Source of the DNA: Ktedonobacter sp. 13_1_20CM_4_53_11
GTDB taxonomy: Bacteria > Chloroflexota > Ktedonobacteria > Ktedonobacterales > Ktedonobacteraceae
Length of the DNA stretch: 17,541 nt
Direction: 5' to 3'
Assembly: GCA_001919995.1 (NCBI GenBank)
Contig: MNIY01000070.1
Span: 1 to 17,541, forward strand
In this document: positions 1-7,518 of the stretch, piece by piece
Position numbering within the stretch: the stretch's first letter is position 1
Layout: each line of letters starts with the position of its first letter
Notes under the pieces: model-generated
Database searches by the model: none
Seen by the model: only the letters and a program-made list of their open reading frames with translations
What the model was told of the DNA's origin: nothing
Made by a program: the position numbers and the translations under genes

Positions 1-30
1 TAAAGAAAATCTAGAGCTTTAGCAAATATT

Positions 31-924
31 ATGGACGGAATACTCAACATTAACAAAGCCACAGGCATGACTTCTCACGACGTCGTAGCAAAAATACGCA
101 ACGTACTCAAACAGAAACGCGTCGGACACGCGGGAACGCTCGACCCCGCCGCCAGCGGCGTCCTCCCCATTTGCATCGGCCTGGGAACGCGCGTAGCCGA
201 ATATCTCAGCGAAAGCGGCAAAGCCTACCTGGCCGACATCATCTTTGGCATAGTCACCGACACCTATGACAGCGAAGGCAGCATCATACGCACCGCCAGT
301 ACCGCCGACCTCAGCCTCTCCGGCATCGAAGAAGCCCTACAACACTTCCTCGGCCCCCAGGTGCAACTTCCACCGCAATACTCAGCTATCAAAATTCAGG
401 GACAGCCTGCCTATAAACGAGCCCGCTCAGGTGAAGAACTCACTATGACAGCGCGCCCCATCACCATCACTTCCCTTAAAATACTCGCCTGGGAGCCCCC
501 GCGTCTCACCCTCGCCATTGAGTGCAGCAAGGGTACCTACATCCGTTCACTGGCTTACGACCTCGGAGAACAACTGCACTGCGGAGCCCACCTCGCCGCG
601 CTCACACGAACACGCAGCGGCCCATTCTTCCTCTCGGAGAGCATCACCCTCGAACAACTAGCAACAGCCGTGTCAACAGGAACCATCGAAGAGTACCTTT
701 ACCCGCCCGACACCGCCCTCCAGGACTATCCCGCCCTCACACTCGACGCGGCAACCGTCGAACGTGTCCTGCACGGCAACGCCTTTCACCACGATCCTCC
801 CACCCCATCAATCTCTCCCTCCAACCTCGCCCGCGTCTACGACACCGACAATCACTTCCTCGCTATCGCCGAATGGCGCCTTGACCAAAACCTCTGGCAA
901 CCCATTAAAGTCCTCGCACCGTAA
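31..924 (+). CDS. truB: tRNA pseudouridine(55) synthase TruB
   Basis: TruB isomerises uridine 55 in the T-loop of most tRNAs to pseudouridine in the cytoplasm. The 297-residue product is normal family length. It starts with the family N-terminal pattern (DGILNINKATGMTSHDVV). The catalytic motif GHAGTLDPAASGVLP lies at residues 32-46, with Asp38 the expected nucleophile. The second conserved block KGTYIRSLAYDLGE is at 167-180. The C-terminal ~60 residues are the more divergent PUA-like tail. The ATG at 31 matches the family start, although no strong SD is seen in the 30 bases before it. The gene precedes ribF, a common bacterial neighbourhood (rbfA-truB-ribF), but a 221-base gap with a promoter separates them. 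Codons end mostly in C, more so than in ribF. Confidence 0.96.
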   Translation: MDGILNINKATGMTSHDVVAKIRNVLKQKRVGHAGTLDPAASGVLPICIGLGTRVAEYLSESGKAYLADIIFGIVTDTYDSEGSIIRTASTADLSLSGIEEALQHFLGPQVQLPPQYSAIKIQGQPAYKRARSGEELTMTARPITITSLKILAWEPPRLTLAIECSKGTYIRSLAYDLGEQLHCGAHLAALTRTRSGPFFLSESITLEQLATAVSTGTIEEYLYPPDTALQDYPALTLDAATVERVLHGNAFHHDPPTPSISPSNLARVYDTDNHFLAIAEWRLDQNLWQPIKVLAP

Positions 925-971
925 TCCCGCTTCCCCCCTGGTGGGATGAGCAAAACATTCCTGCTCCCTCC

Positions 972-1001
972 TTGAACACCAAAGACTGTTTATGCTATAC
1001 C
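972..1001 (+). promoter_or_regulatory. Possible upstream promoter of ribF
   Basis: TTGAAC (972-977) and TATACC (996-1001) are separated by 18 bases. A TGC immediately before the -10 gives an extended -10 element. It lies in the truB-ribF gap, upstream of a better promoter, so the two may act in tandem. Sequence match only. Confidence 0.35.
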
Positions 1002-1053
1002 AAAAAGTCCTACTGAGCGACTTGTCGCGAAGTCAGCGCCAGCAAAAAATAAA

Positions 1054-1082
1054 TTGCACCCCAGGGGTAGCTGTGGTAATAT
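1054..1082 (+). promoter_or_regulatory. Vegetative-type promoter of ribF operon
   Basis: TTGCAC (1054-1059), a 17-base spacer and TAATAT (1077-1082) form a close match to the sigma-70/SigA consensus. Transcription would begin near 1088-1090. That places the in-frame ATG at 1083 at or before the transcript start, which supports the ATG at 1146 as the true ribF start. The promoter could serve ribF and the FHA genes that follow with short gaps. Confidence 0.6.
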
Positions 1083-1145
1083 ATGCCAAAGAAACTTAAA
1101 GCCAGGTACAAGCCAGAGCGGCAAGGGAAGCACCTCAACATAAAC

Positions 1146-2084
1146 ATGGAATACGAAACAACAGTAACAAGAACCGAACCAATCGTAATCACCATTGGCA
1201 ACTTCGATGGCGTCCATATAGGGCATCAACGACTGATGCATGAACTGCGCAACACAGCCCAACAACTCAACAGTAAGCCAGTATTGATTACATTCTCTCC
1301 ACACACGCTCATAGTCGTGCGGCCAGACATCGACGTTCGCTATTTGACAACATTGGAAGAGAAACTGGCACTGGCAAAAAAATATGGGGGGATCGCGGAC
1401 AGCATCGTCATGAATTTTACGCCAGCAGTTGCGGCCATCAGCGCAGGCGAATTTATGCAGGAACTCTCTGCCCATTTCAACATCAAGGGCATGGTTGTCG
1501 GCACCAACTTTAGCCTTGGTCACAACAGGATGGGTAACGTCGCCTTTCTTCAGCAATACGGCCAGGAAAACAACATAGTGGTACACCCTATCTCCCTGGA
1601 AGAGGTAGAGCGCACCCACATCAGTAGTACTCGTATCCGCGCATTGGTCAGCGAAGGGCGCATTAGTGATGCAAATGAGCTATTAGGCCATCCACTTACG
1701 TTATCTGATATTGTAAGACGTGGTGCACAACGGGGAAGACTGCTAGGATTCCCCACCGCCAACCTGATACCCGAAGCCCATAAACTCTTACCGGCCGACG
1801 GCGTCTATGCCGTACGCGTAAGTACAAATGGCCCTCTTAGTGACGGAGCCGATGCTTCTCGCGTCTATAACGGTGTAGTCAATATCGGGGTTCGTCCAAC
1901 CTTCAACGAGAAGGAGCGCATTGTAGAAGTACATTTGCTCGATGTTCAACCAGACCTCTATGATAAACGTATTACTATAGACTTCATTGCACGATTGCGC
2001 AATGAGCAACGCTTTGCTAATATAGACGCATTGAAATCGCAGATCGCTGCCGATGTGCAACAGGCGCGTCAGGTATTAAATTAG
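1146..2084 (+). CDS. ribF: Bifunctional riboflavin kinase/FAD synthetase RibF
   Basis: RibF phosphorylates riboflavin to FMN and adenylylates FMN to FAD. With the start at 1146 the product is 312 residues, typical for the family. The N-terminal adenylyltransferase domain carries GNFDGVHIGH (residues 18-27) and ISSTRIR (159-165). The C-terminal flavokinase domain has GRLLGFPTANL (197-207) and VNIGVRPTF (245-253). The reading frame is open back to an ATG at 1083. That start would add 21 basic residues unlike the family and would lie within or before the likely transcript start, so ATG 1146 is preferred. A purine-rich AAGGGAAG sits somewhat far upstream (about 1123-1130). The fhaA-like gene follows after 9 bases. 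Confidence 0.96.
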   Translation: MEYETTVTRTEPIVITIGNFDGVHIGHQRLMHELRNTAQQLNSKPVLITFSPHTLIVVRPDIDVRYLTTLEEKLALAKKYGGIADSIVMNFTPAVAAISAGEFMQELSAHFNIKGMVVGTNFSLGHNRMGNVAFLQQYGQENNIVVHPISLEEVERTHISSTRIRALVSEGRISDANELLGHPLTLSDIVRRGAQRGRLLGFPTANLIPEAHKLLPADGVYAVRVSTNGPLSDGADASRVYNGVVNIGVRPTFNEKERIVEVHLLDVQPDLYDKRITIDFIARLRNEQRFANIDALKSQIAADVQQARQVLN

Positions 2085-2093
2085 GGGGTGAGC

Positions 2094-3017
2094 ATGATGG
2101 ACGCTCGCCGGCATCCACTTTCGAGATTGAATGCATGGATAGAGAGCACAGTGGAAAAATTCATTGCTTTTTTTGTACGAACGCCGGTTCAACCGGCTTT
2201 CATAGCCAGTAAGCTAGAAAGTGCCATGGAGAACGGTACATTCCTGCAAAAGGCAGGCCAGCGCCTGGCTCCCAACGTCTATGATATCTATCTCAACATC
2301 AAAGACCATCAGCGTTTATCTCCTAGCCAATTCACCCTGATCAGAGATTGGCAGGAATCTCTTATTGCCTATGCCAGGAGAAAACACTACACATTAAAAA
2401 CCGATCCCATCTTGCGCCTGCATGGAGTTAGCAATGTGCGCCTTGGCCTGGTGCGTATCGAGGCCAAACAAGAAGACGCAAAAAACTTGAGTTCAGCGGG
2501 CGGAGATGGCGCGGGTATTATGTCCACCCAGGCCCTCAGCCCTGAACAGTTAGCCCTTCTGCGCGCGCAACTGGCGCCGGGACAACATCTCCCTGGCATT
2601 GATAACGCCATGCCACCAAACCAGGTGAAACCACCCGTTATGGGTGTGGGGAGCCAGTATAACAGCCCTGTTACACCGCCATTCATGTCAATGGGATCGC
2701 CGGTCGCCTCACCACCTCTGCCATGGGCACGGCTCTCTATCCGTTTACCACAGGCCGGCCACCAGTACTACCAGATTGAAAAACCCGTCATCAATATTGG
2801 CCGTCAACTCAGCAACGACATCATAGTCGAAGACAAACGTGTCTCTCGCAACCATGCCCAGATCAAGTACCAGCCTGATGGCCAGTTTGCCATTTTTGAC
2901 CTTGGCAGCACCAACGGCATCACCATCAACAACACACCCAATATGCGCCAACATATCCTGCGCAATGGTGACCGGTTCACTATTGGCAGTTATGATTTCT
3001 ACTTTGAACGAAGGTGA
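2094..3017 (+). CDS. FhaA-like protein (DUF3662 domain plus C-terminal FHA domain)
   Basis: This is a predicted cytosolic phosphothreonine-recognition adaptor. Residues about 1-125 match the DUF3662/FhaA N-terminal domain, a small folded domain found with FHA in Actinobacteria and Chloroflexi. Residues about 130-210 form a Gly/Pro/Met-rich flexible linker. Residues about 226-307 are an FHA domain with GR (236-237), SND (240-242), SRNH (251-254) and LGSTNG (270-275), so the phosphopeptide-binding residues look intact. Mycobacterial FhaA binds phosphorylated partners such as MviN at growing wall. The frame is open to a GTG at 2088, but that codon overlaps the SD AGGGGG (2083-2088). ATG 2094, or 2097, is better spaced. 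It is probably co-transcribed with ribF and with the next FHA gene, 9 bases downstream. Partners in this organism are unknown. Confidence 0.88.
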   Translation: MMDARRHPLSRLNAWIESTVEKFIAFFVRTPVQPAFIASKLESAMENGTFLQKAGQRLAPNVYDIYLNIKDHQRLSPSQFTLIRDWQESLIAYARRKHYTLKTDPILRLHGVSNVRLGLVRIEAKQEDAKNLSSAGGDGAGIMSTQALSPEQLALLRAQLAPGQHLPGIDNAMPPNQVKPPVMGVGSQYNSPVTPPFMSMGSPVASPPLPWARLSIRLPQAGHQYYQIEKPVINIGRQLSNDIIVEDKRVSRNHAQIKYQPDGQFAIFDLGSTNGITINNTPNMRQHILRNGDRFTIGSYDFYFERR

Positions 3018-3026
3018 GATCTTTTT

Positions 3027-3476
3027 ATGCCCCTTTCGCTCGATGTTTTTTTATTGATATTGCGTCTCTTACTTATCATTTTGCTTTATCTCTTTCTCAT
3101 GCAGGTAGTTATCGCCATAACACGTGATTTGAAGAGAACAGCAGCAACCAGTGCCGACGAATACAAGGGAACACCCATCGTCGGCCACTTGATCGTTGTC
3201 GATAGCGGGCCCAGCAGCCTCCTCCCAGGAACGCGCTTCGATCTCGAACCTAAAACTACCATCGGGCGCGCACCGACAAGTACGATCCGGCTGTCTGACA
3301 ACTTCATCTCAAGTGCCCACTCCTATATCGAGAATCGCCATGGTACCTGGTACGTGCGCGACATCGGCAGTATGTATGGCACCTACGTCAATAATCAGCC
3401 CGCCCGCGAAGCCATTCCTGCCCGGCCGGGAGATATCATAAAAATCGGCTTCATCAGCTTTAAACTTGCCCAATAA
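3027..3476 (+). CDS. Membrane-anchored FHA domain protein (FhaB-like)
   Basis: This 149-residue protein has one N-terminal transmembrane segment (about residues 5-30, Leu/Ile-rich). A short basic linker (TRDLKR) follows, then a cytosolic FHA domain (about 70-149). This is the FhaB/FipA layout, in which the domain sits at the membrane near division or wall machinery. FHA landmarks seen are IGRAPTS (79-85), SSAH (95-98) and a final YVNN. The usual SxNGT block reads IGSMYGT (113-119), so the conserved Asn is Tyr117. ATG 3027 follows AAGGTGAG (3011-3018) with good spacing, only 9 bases after the fhaA-like stop. A SEDS gene lies 74 bases downstream. The FHA assignment is firm; the functional link to wall growth is inferred from context. 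Confidence 0.87.
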   Translation: MPLSLDVFLLILRLLLIILLYLFLMQVVIAITRDLKRTAATSADEYKGTPIVGHLIVVDSGPSSLLPGTRFDLEPKTTIGRAPTSTIRLSDNFISSAHSYIENRHGTWYVRDIGSMYGTYVNNQPAREAIPARPGDIIKIGFISFKLAQ

Positions 3477-3550
3477 ACAGCATAAAAGTGGGGTTCCCAT
3501 ATCCCCTTTTCTCTCTGAAGGTAGCAGCACTAGAAACAAGAGGACAATAA

Positions 3551-4960
3551 ATGGCACGTCAAACACCTTTGAGTACAATCAAAAGGTATCGCTGGAAAGA
3601 ACTGGGACTATTCATCATCCCTTTCATGATCTTCCTGCTCGCCATGACCCAGCTACTACTCGCGAGGTCGGTACGAGCTGGATTGGTCCCTACCTCTTCG
3701 TTGAGCGCCAAAAACCTGCCAACGGTAGAGGGTCTGATTCCCGTCCTCGGTATCATCGCTATCTTATTGGGCGTCAATGTGTTATTAAGTTTCACCTTCC
3801 CAAAGGCCGATCAGGTGCTACTACCTCTTGTTGGTCTCCTCAGCGGCATTGGCGTGATGATGGCCCTGCGCATTGGGCCAAACCTTTTTCCTCCAGACCC
3901 GGCACTGGGCACGCGTCAGCTCATGTGGGTCATCGTTGGCATTGCCGCATTTCTCATTACCCTCTTCGGATTGCGCAGAATAGAGTGGCTCAGAAACACC
4001 TACTACCTCTGGGCCATTCTCGGCATTGTGATGGTTGGTATCACACTTGGCCGCTCGTTACGGGCCAACCTGGATAGCCCGACACACGACCAGTTGAACA
4101 TAGGACCGCTTAACCTGCAGCCCTCGGAATTGCTAAAAATCTTTCTCGTTATCTTTATTGCCGCCTATTTGAGCAAAAATATCGATGAATTTGCCGGTGA
4201 TGACTTCCGCATCGGCACCTTACGCCTCCCACTCCCCCCGGCAAAAATCCTCATAACTTTGTTGATCATGCTCGGCCTAGCACTTCTCCTCTTCCTGGGG
4301 GTTCGCGAACTGGGTCTTGCTCTCCTCATCTATGGTATCTTCCTCTGCATGATCTACCTAGGCAGTGGCAAAATTCGCTATGTTATCAGCGGCCTGGTAA
4401 TATTCTTTTTCCTTGGCCTCATCGGCTACAAGCTCTTCAGCTACGTTCGCCTACGTTTCGACATTCTTGGTATCAATGTCCTTAACTGGACAGCACAAAG
4501 CGAAAACATTTATCAAAATAAAGGAGGGTTCCAGATTATACAGGGCCTGATTGCGCTAGCAAACGGAGGCATCATTGGAACAGGTATTGGCCTGGGCCAC
4601 CCCACCTTCGTCCCGGTTGTCCAGTCCGATATGATCTTCACTGCCCTTGGTGAAGAGCTCGGCCTCGCCGGCGTCTTCGCTATCATAGGCATCTATCTGC
4701 TGCTCATCTACCGCGGCTTTCGTATCGCCATGGAGACAACCGACACCTTCAGTAAGTTGTTGGCCTCTGGTCTTACCTCGATTTTCGCCATTCAGACCAT
4801 CATCATTACCGCGGGCAATATGAAAATTCTTCCCTTGACCGGTCTCCCTTTGCCCTTCTTGAGCTACGGCGGTAGTTCGATTATTGCCAACTACATCATC
4901 ATCGGCATCCTACTCCGTATCTCCCATAATACAGCTATGGAGCGCGAAGGACTAGCCTGA
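3551..4960 (+). CDS. FtsW/RodA/SpoVE family (SEDS) peptidoglycan glycosyltransferase
   Basis: SEDS proteins polymerise lipid II into glycan strands in the plasma membrane, usually with a class B penicillin-binding protein. The 469-residue product has many hydrophobic segments, about ten or more. Family signatures are NLQPSELLK (188-196), the loop VPVVQSDMIFTALGEELGL (354-371 region) with the presumed catalytic Asp360, and GLPLPFLSYGGSS (431-443). An N-terminal extension of roughly 100 residues with extra membrane segments precedes the core, as in longer actinobacterial members. ATG 3551 follows AAGAGGA (3538-3544) at 6 bases. Placement after two FHA genes resembles the actinobacterial fha-rodA cluster and favours a RodA-like role, but FtsW cannot be excluded. 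No pbpA is adjacent. The usual DLGTAL motif reads RELGLAL (252-258). Confidence 0.92.
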   Translation: MARQTPLSTIKRYRWKELGLFIIPFMIFLLAMTQLLLARSVRAGLVPTSSLSAKNLPTVEGLIPVLGIIAILLGVNVLLSFTFPKADQVLLPLVGLLSGIGVMMALRIGPNLFPPDPALGTRQLMWVIVGIAAFLITLFGLRRIEWLRNTYYLWAILGIVMVGITLGRSLRANLDSPTHDQLNIGPLNLQPSELLKIFLVIFIAAYLSKNIDEFAGDDFRIGTLRLPLPPAKILITLLIMLGLALLLFLGVRELGLALLIYGIFLCMIYLGSGKIRYVISGLVIFFFLGLIGYKLFSYVRLRFDILGINVLNWTAQSENIYQNKGGFQIIQGLIALANGGIIGTGIGLGHPTFVPVVQSDMIFTALGEELGLAGVFAIIGIYLLLIYRGFRIAMETTDTFSKLLASGLTSIFAIQTIIITAGNMKILPLTGLPLPFLSYGGSSIIANYIIIGILLRISHNTAMEREGLA

Positions 4961-4983
4961 TTGGTGTATCTTTGCGTTTCTGC

Positions 4984-5012
4984 TTGTTTCTTGACGTAAC
5001 ACATGCTATACT
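4984..5012 (+). promoter_or_regulatory. Promoter for the two unknown genes downstream
   Basis: TTGTTT (4984-4989), 17 bases, then TATACT (5007-5012) preceded by TGC, an extended -10. An in-frame ATG at 5003 lies inside this promoter and is therefore unlikely to be a start. A second TATAAT at 5030-5035 has no convincing -35 at normal spacing. Confidence 0.5.
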
Positions 5013-5068
5013 TTCTCGCAGTGTGGAAGTATAATTGTGATTTCCAGCATCACCAGGGAAGCTGCTAC

Positions 5069-5599
5069 ATGGGTCAATATCAACAATGGATGCATTATCG
5101 TGAAGTTGATGAACAGCTCCAGTCTCAATTAGAGACGCTCGAGCGAGAACTGGCGAAGTTTCAAGACTGTGCCCAATCTGAAGCACAACTTGATCAGCCA
5201 TCACAAGACGCCGTCTCCCCAGAAATGCGGTCCTCAGAGAAACTAGCACTCGAGAATAGACTGCTCACAGACAACAAATTAATACGCGCCCTTGCAGACA
5301 GCTTTAACGGTCAATTGCCAGCGCAAGCCATCGAGCACGCCAACCATCCAGCATCAAATGCAATGGCGCTGCTGCCAGATGATATGAGCTCCTTCATCGA
5401 TGAGCATTCACTGACCGACCCACAAGTCGAACTGCCGTGGTGGCTGCGCAATGTCGCGGTCGCCTCGAGTATCAATTATGCCAATGGGCCGATCGACCAG
5501 GAGAGCATCCGCACCAATCGCCTTGTACAACGCTGGCTAGAACGTTGGGGGCAACGGCCCCCGCCACAAAATAGTCGTGGGGAAGACAATCATGAGTAA
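5069..5599 (+). CDS. Unrecognised protein with N-terminal coiled coil
   Basis: I do not recognise this 176-residue protein. It is soluble by eye, with no signal peptide or membrane segment. Residues about 10-35 (EVDEQLQSQLETLERELAKF) have heptad-like spacing and probably form a coiled coil. A low-complexity polar stretch follows. The C-terminal half holds a Trp-rich conserved-looking block (PWWLRNVAVASS, then RLVQRWLERWGQRPPP). The start at ATG 5069 follows AGGGA (5055-5059). The longer frame from 5003 overlaps the -10 element. Its last codons overlap the next gene by 8 bases, so the two are probably translationally coupled and may act together. Position after a SEDS gene allows a role in cell envelope or division, but nothing in the sequence proves it. 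Confidence 0.7.
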   Translation: MGQYQQWMHYREVDEQLQSQLETLERELAKFQDCAQSEAQLDQPSQDAVSPEMRSSEKLALENRLLTDNKLIRALADSFNGQLPAQAIEHANHPASNAMALLPDDMSSFIDEHSLTDPQVELPWWLRNVAVASSINYANGPIDQESIRTNRLVQRWLERWGQRPPPQNSRGEDNHE

Positions 5600-6824
5600 T
5601 GTGCCAGGACAATACACCCCCGACGAGATCAATCACGTTTTTGCGCATCTTCAGCCACACGACGTCGAGCAGTTTTATGCCGTTTATCAACAGTGGCTGC
5701 GCCAAAGCACCATAGCAAACCTGCAAGCACAGATCGAATCCCTGCGCAATCAGATCGCAGAAAATAACCTGCGTATTCAACAAGTGCAACCTTCATCGAT
5801 CGCTCTCTCCATCATCGCCCGCCTCCAGTCCAATGGTGTAACCGACCTGAATCTCCTGGATCGTATGTTGGATCGAGGTGAAGCGTGGCTCAATAGCGCC
5901 ATGCAACATCTTGACTACTGCGAGCTATTTGATTTCATTCGCGGTAATTACGCAGAGTGGTGCGAGCATGCATTAGAAGGCGCCTACGATTGGATTGACT
6001 CGATGCAGGAGTTTGATGTCGCTGATGTTGCTAACAATGACAAAATACCGACAGCATCAATGACCGGGTCGACATCCACCGGCATCGCAAGCTCCCAACC
6101 AGGTGAACCGCTCAACGAAGCCACCGAGGAAATATTCCTCCAGAAATTGATGAGCGAGGAAGATGTGTCACTTCTTGACACGTCGCTGGAAACCAGCATG
6201 ATATCATCTACCACACAAGAAGAGACCCCCATCACTCCTACCCCCCTCGAAGACCAGGACACTGCGCATATGCAAGCTACCGGCCCTCGTGCCGCACAAT
6301 CCGTCTCAGAACATTCGATCGAGGCACTTTCGCCCCAGGAAGTACCTGCGTCGTCAGTAGATGCTACCGATCCAACTCAGGTTCCACTTGATGAACCATC
6401 ATCTATGGATTCAGACAGCGCTTCAATTTCTCATACCCCTGTCGAGGAAACTTCCGCGCCGGTTGAAAACATCTCCTCTGACACAGTTGGCACCGCCGGG
6501 ACTTCTGCCACCCCCCACCTTCCGCTTGAACAACCCGCAACTACCGAACCAGAAGAAGTCGAACACGAAGCAGTAGTATCTTCTGATGAAGTCATCGTTT
6601 CTCCCGATACTCCTGCGTTAGAAGAGGCTACGGCTCCGTCGATACCTGCGGTCACGCCTCCTAAGGGGATCAGCGATGCCTCTACCATTCCTGTAATCCC
6701 CGCTGCGAAGGTGACCCCATTTAAGAACACAGAGCCCGTAGGGCCAACAGCGCGATCACCGCGCAAGCGCAACTTCCTGCAGCGGCTCTTCAGCATCTTC
6801 TCCCGTCGCAAACCAAACAAATAG
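5592..6824 (+). CDS. Unrecognised acidic protein: coiled coil, disordered middle, basic C-terminal helix
   Basis: This 410-residue product has no family I can name. Residues about 1-150 look folded and helical, with a coiled coil near 38-66 (NLQAQIESLRNQIAENNLRI) and a Trp/Tyr/Cys-containing helical region (WLNSAMQHLDYCELFDF). Residues about 155-385 are a Ser/Thr/Pro/Glu-rich, strongly acidic, probably disordered segment with many possible phosphorylation sites. The last 23 residues (388-410) are basic and contain NFLQRLFSIFSRR, which could form a membrane-binding amphipathic helix. The frame is open to a GTG at 5577, but GGGGA (5579-5583) is the SD for ATG 5592. It overlaps the upstream gene by 8 bases. 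Phospho-Thr binding by the nearby FHA proteins is conceivable but speculative. Confidence 0.7.
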   Translation: MSNVPGQYTPDEINHVFAHLQPHDVEQFYAVYQQWLRQSTIANLQAQIESLRNQIAENNLRIQQVQPSSIALSIIARLQSNGVTDLNLLDRMLDRGEAWLNSAMQHLDYCELFDFIRGNYAEWCEHALEGAYDWIDSMQEFDVADVANNDKIPTASMTGSTSTGIASSQPGEPLNEATEEIFLQKLMSEEDVSLLDTSLETSMISSTTQEETPITPTPLEDQDTAHMQATGPRAAQSVSEHSIEALSPQEVPASSVDATDPTQVPLDEPSSMDSDSASISHTPVEETSAPVENISSDTVGTAGTSATPHLPLEQPATTEPEEVEHEAVVSSDEVIVSPDTPALEEATAPSIPAVTPPKGISDASTIPVIPAAKVTPFKNTEPVGPTARSPRKRNFLQRLFSIFSRRKPNK

Positions 6825-6879
6825 AATGTGGACTGTGTTTGCCGCCTGGTATCGCCTTTCCCCCAATTCGTTCCGAGAC

Positions 6880-6915
6880 AAAAAATTACTGCCTCGCGAC
6901 CAAATGTCGCGAGGC
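6880..6915 (-). terminator. Rho-independent terminator of the LapA-like gene
   Basis: A perfect 10-bp inverted repeat, GCCTCGCGAC (6891-6900) and GTCGCGAGGC (6906-6915), has a 5-base loop. Read on the minus strand the stem is followed by AGTAA and then six T (6885-6880). The plus-strand side after the stem has no T run, so it mainly serves the minus-strand gene. It could still form a hairpin at the end of the convergent plus-strand transcript. Confidence 0.68.
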
Positions 6916-6950
6916 CACCATCATCAACCAGCGCAAAAACAATCAAAATG

Positions 6951-7316
6951 CTAATGCAATGTAGTCATATCCGAAATGTCAGGCTTAGGCTTAGACCCTT
7001 GCATTCCCGGCATCGGCACAGCAGATGCCACTCCCGGTGGTGCAGCAGCCGAAACCGGCTTAGCCCTTCCCATCTCCTCTACCTTCGCACGCAACCTCTT
7101 TAATTCACGTGTATCTCGTGAGGCAGTCGCCGCCGCGATCAGAAAAAGCATCACAGCCCCCAGCAAATACGTCAACAAGAGCAGCCACCCGATAGGCAGC
7201 GGTGGCGTATGCCAGATAATCAACGACAACGAAACATCATTGAGAAAATTAGCAAAAGCCAGCACAGCCAATCCCGTAGTCACGAGAGCGAAAAGAACGA
7301 TCGCCACATACAGCAT
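6951..7316 (-). CDS. Small LapA-domain-like membrane protein
   Basis: This 121-residue protein has two hydrophobic segments (about residues 2-23 and 38-62, counted from the ATG). A charged helix follows (SRDTRELKRLRAKVEEM) and then a Pro/Ala/Gly-rich tail. Two membrane helices separated by an N-x-V-S-L-type loop and followed by a short coiled coil match the LapA/DUF1049 family, whose E. coli members assist envelope assembly. The precise role outside diderms is unknown. The frame extends to a TTG at 7331, but that codon overlaps the SD GGAGGGG. ATG at 7316-7314 has ideal spacing. The gene converges on the unknown acidic-protein gene and is divergent from the methyltransferase, so it is a stand-alone unit with its own terminator. 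Confidence 0.72.
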   Translation of the reverse strand: MLYVAIVLFALVTTGLAVLAFANFLNDVSLSLIIWHTPPLPIGWLLLLTYLLGAVMLFLIAAATASRDTRELKRLRAKVEEMGRAKPVSAAAPPGVASAVPMPGMQGSKPKPDISDMTTLH

Positions 7317-7450
7317 CGCAATCCCCTCCAAATATTCAAGTTACCGATGTACATAAAGAACACAACACTTAACCTTTCTCCTACCCATCACCCATCCCCA
7401 CTTTCTTAACATGCAAGTGCAGGACCGACCCCTGCCCAGCCACTGACCCC

Positions 7451-7479
7451 TTGACAATATCGCCCTCCCGTCATACGAT
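7451..7479 (+). promoter_or_regulatory. Strong vegetative-type promoter of methyltransferase-mutS unit
   Basis: A perfect TTGACA (7451-7456), a 17-base spacer and TACGAT (7474-7479). The transcript would start near 7485-7487, about 33 bases before the first methyltransferase ATG. It lies in the 202-base divergent gap between the LapA-like gene and the methyltransferase. No comparably clear minus-strand promoter was seen there. Confidence 0.62.
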
Positions 7480-7518
7480 GCATTAGAACATTAGCTCATA
7501 ATACCTGTAACATTCTGG

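Noticed and set aside
990..1619. Long minus-strand frame opposite ribF
   Set aside because: The plus strand carries unmistakable RibF motifs in this interval; the antisense frame is rich in Cys, Phe and Trp with no recognisable domain.
3484..3510. Possible terminator between the FhaB-like and SEDS genes
   Set aside because: AAAAGTGGGG and CCCCTTTT pair only with a bulge, and the arms are short. The genes may still be co-transcribed, so it was not listed as a terminator.
6828..7103. Plus-strand frame after the acidic-protein gene
   Set aside because: It is antisense to the LapA-like gene, has Arg/His/Ser-rich composition and runs through the minus-strand terminator hairpin.
7419..7435. Small hairpin GCAGG/CCTGC before the methyltransferase promoter
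   Set aside because: Only 5 bp of stem and no T tract; likely chance in a C-rich stretch.
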